Positions 5,507-6,939 of a DNA stretch of 6,939 nt are shown piece after piece (position 1 is the stretch's first letter; every line of letters begins with the position of its first letter). The stretch is from Candidatus Anderseniibacteriota bacterium (GTDB lineage Bacteria > Patescibacteriota > Andersenbacteria > UBA10190). The translations under genes and the position numbers were made by a program. Under the pieces are notes generated by a model. It did not search any database. It saw only the letters and a list, made by a program, of their open reading frames with translations, and was not told the DNA's origin. The stretch spans positions 1 to 6,939 of the forward strand of contig QIFI01000123.1 in NCBI GenBank assembly GCA_003229735.1, in the 5' to 3' direction.

Positions 5507-6939
5507 AAAGTTCAGGGCTTTACGATCATTGAAGTATTGATAGCGGTATTTGTGGTGGGGGTGACTATGGTGGGGTTGTTTGGTTTTTTTGTGCTGTCAT
5601 TGAGACTGGCTCAAGAGGCCGAGAGGCGAGTGGCCGGGGTGGCGCTGGCCAATGAGCGGGCGGAGATGATTCGTAATTTACCATACGCGGACGTAGGCAC
5701 CTCGGGCGGGGTACCGATTGGGACAATTGCTCAAGAAGAGGTGGTTACCCGCAACAATGTGCCGTATACGGTGAAGACTAATATTATCTATGTGGATGAT
5801 CCATTTGACGGGTTGGCAGGCCCAGGGAGCGGGGGTTGTTTACAGTTGAGCCATAATCCACCGGGAAATCCGGGAGGTTGTCAGGATTTATGCGTGGATC
5901 TTGCAGCAGTCAATGCGCATTTAGCGCATGGGGATGTGGTGGGGCAATATTGTGATGGTACTCCAGTGGGAGGCCCCGATGTATTAAATACTGATTATAA
6001 GCAGGTTAGAGTGGAGGTGTCATGGCCCAGTCCGCAGAAACCCAAGCCGGTGCTGATGCTGATGACGGTGGCGCCGCCGGGGATGGAGGGTGGTGAGCTG
6101 TTCGGGACGCTGGATTTTCAGGCGCTGAATGCTCTGGGGCAGGGTGTGGAGGGGGCGGCGGTGACATTATTTAATGATAGTGTGAGTCCGGCGGTAAGTA
6201 TTGCCACCCAAACTAACGCGGAGGGACGAGTGGTGCTGCCGGGACTGCCGGAATCATCCCAGCTTTATGAATTGACGGTGGGCAAGGCCGGTTATACCTC
6301 GGAACAGACTTATGATTCCACTCCGCCGACTTTTTTCCCGAGTCCTGATTACGCGCATTTATCATCGATAATCGGCGAAGTGACGGAAAAAACTTTTTTT
6401 ATTGATTTGGCGGCTCAATTAGGGGTGACGGTGGGCAAGCCGCAAAATCAGGCGGCCGCTAAATTTGACGGCAGCGGCAGTGACGCTTATATAGAAATAG
6501 CTAATCAGGGGGGGTATGAAATGAGCGACGGGACGGTGTCTTTCTGGTTTAAGGCGAGTGATGTTTCATCAGGCCGACAGGGGCTGGTGACTAAAGATGC
6601 TGTTGGATATGGAAATGGGGGACACATGTCGATTGAATTGAATAACGCGAATCTGGATGTGTATCAGCAGAGCGGCAGTGACACTAATGCTTTGCAATTT
6701 ACCGGCATTGAAGCCAATAAGTGGTATCACGCGGCTTATACTTTTGGGGCCGGGGGTATGAAGTTCTATTTGGATGGAGGGGCGCCGGCAGTCAATGCCT
6801 TTACGGGGGGGTGGCAGAATAACCAGGAGCCGATAGCCATTGGAGCCGTCACCGGGGAGAGTGGAGCGGGTCTGGTGACGCCGGTGGAAGATGGATTTAC
6901 GGGCTTGATTGATGATATCAGAATATATAATCGGGAGTT
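5495..6939 (+). CDS. Large modular type IV prepilin with LamG-like domain (3' end beyond window)
   Basis: The open frame runs for 481 codons and leaves the window without a stop. The short leader MGSKKVQG ends at Gly8, followed by FTIIEVLIAV, so Phe9 is mature residue 1 and Glu13 is the conserved Glu5. A hydrophobic helix spans about 9-36. Residues 46-106 form a PilV-like region. Residues about 107-160 are a Cys/His-rich insert (Cys115, 129, 133, 153; AHLAHGD at 141-147). Residues about 200-305 resemble a carboxypeptidase-regulatory-like beta domain (NAEG, then YELTVGKAGY). Residues about 320-481 resemble a LamG/concanavalin-like domain (WYHAAY, KFYLDGG, GLIDDIRIYNR). After processing by prepilin peptidase the protein would join the pilus, probably as a minor or tip adhesin. 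The ATG at 5495 gives a normal leader, with AAGGG 7 nt upstream as a weak ribosome site. An in-frame ATG at 5315 would add 60 residues encoded by repeat sequence and is unlikely. Confidence 0.9.
   Translation, partial: MGSKKVQGFTIIEVLIAVFVVGVTMVGLFGFFVLSLRLAQEAERRVAGVALANERAEMIRNLPYADVGTSGGVPIGTIAQEEVVTRNNVPYTVKTNIIYVDDPFDGLAGPGSGGCLQLSHNPPGNPGGCQDLCVDLAAVNAHLAHGDVVGQYCDGTPVGGPDVLNTDYKQVRVEVSWPSPQKPKPVLMLMTVAPPGMEGGELFGTLDFQALNALGQGVEGAAVTLFNDSVSPAVSIATQTNAEGRVVLPGLPESSQLYELTVGKAGYTSEQTYDSTPPTFFPSPDYAHLSSIIGEVTEKTFFIDLAAQLGVTVGKPQNQAAAKFDGSGSDAYIEIANQGGYEMSDGTVSFWFKASDVSSGRQGLVTKDAVGYGNGGHMSIELNNANLDVYQQSGSDTNALQFTGIEANKWYHAAYTFGAGGMKFYLDGGAPAVNAFTGGWQNNQEPIAIGAVTGESGAGLVTPVEDGFTGLIDDIRIYNRE

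Noticed and set aside
36..6939. Recoded UGA (genetic code 25, as in Gracilibacteria/SR1)
   Set aside because: No in-frame TGA occurs in the five genes, and glycine positions use ordinary GGN codons.

Overview
The window looks like part of a bacterial chromosome from the Candidate Phyla Radiation (Patescibacteria; Parcubacteria- or Microgenomates-like). That placement is inference. It rests on the style of the large modular type IV prepilin, the near absence of Shine-Dalgarno sites, and intergenic gaps filled with short phased repeats. No rRNA, tRNA, CRISPR array, transposase or phage gene was seen. Every coding frame reads through with the standard code, with stops TAG, TAA, TAG and TAA.

Left part (36-1762, minus strand): a two-gene metal-uptake ABC locus. 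The ATPase (1016-1762) comes first in transcription. The ABC-3 type membrane permease (36-854) follows after a gap of 161 nt. Together they would form the inner-membrane core of a Zn/Mn/Fe importer. The metal-binding lipoprotein that should feed it is not in the window.

Divergent gap (1763-2205, 443 bp): no gene is supported here. It holds a promoter facing each way, both of the extended -10 type and only 12-13 nt from their ATG codons. It also holds heptamer repeats, a GC-rich hairpin and a foldback repeat.

Right part (2206-6939, plus strand): type IV pilus genes. pilB (2206-3939) encodes the extension ATPase and pilC (4060-5277) the inner-membrane platform protein. The third gene (5495 to beyond the window end) encodes a large prepilin with a canonical cleavage/methylation signal. 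Its exported part carries a Cys/His-rich insert with an AHLAHGD motif, a carboxypeptidase-regulatory-like beta domain and a LamG-like domain. PilB would power PilC to assemble pilins, and the modular prepilin probably acts as a minor or tip adhesin.

Two patterns stand out beyond the genes. (1) All four intergenic gaps contain degenerate 7-bp repeats kept in phase over several units (AATGACC, AAATCCA and AATCAGT classes), some in identical dispersed copies. (2) A foldback of about 170 bp (5336-5506) has a perfect 18-bp inverted repeat whose right arm contains the prepilin start codon. A related end motif recurs upstream of pilB. The plus strand is G-rich even where genes lie on the minus strand, which suggests it is the leading strand of replication.
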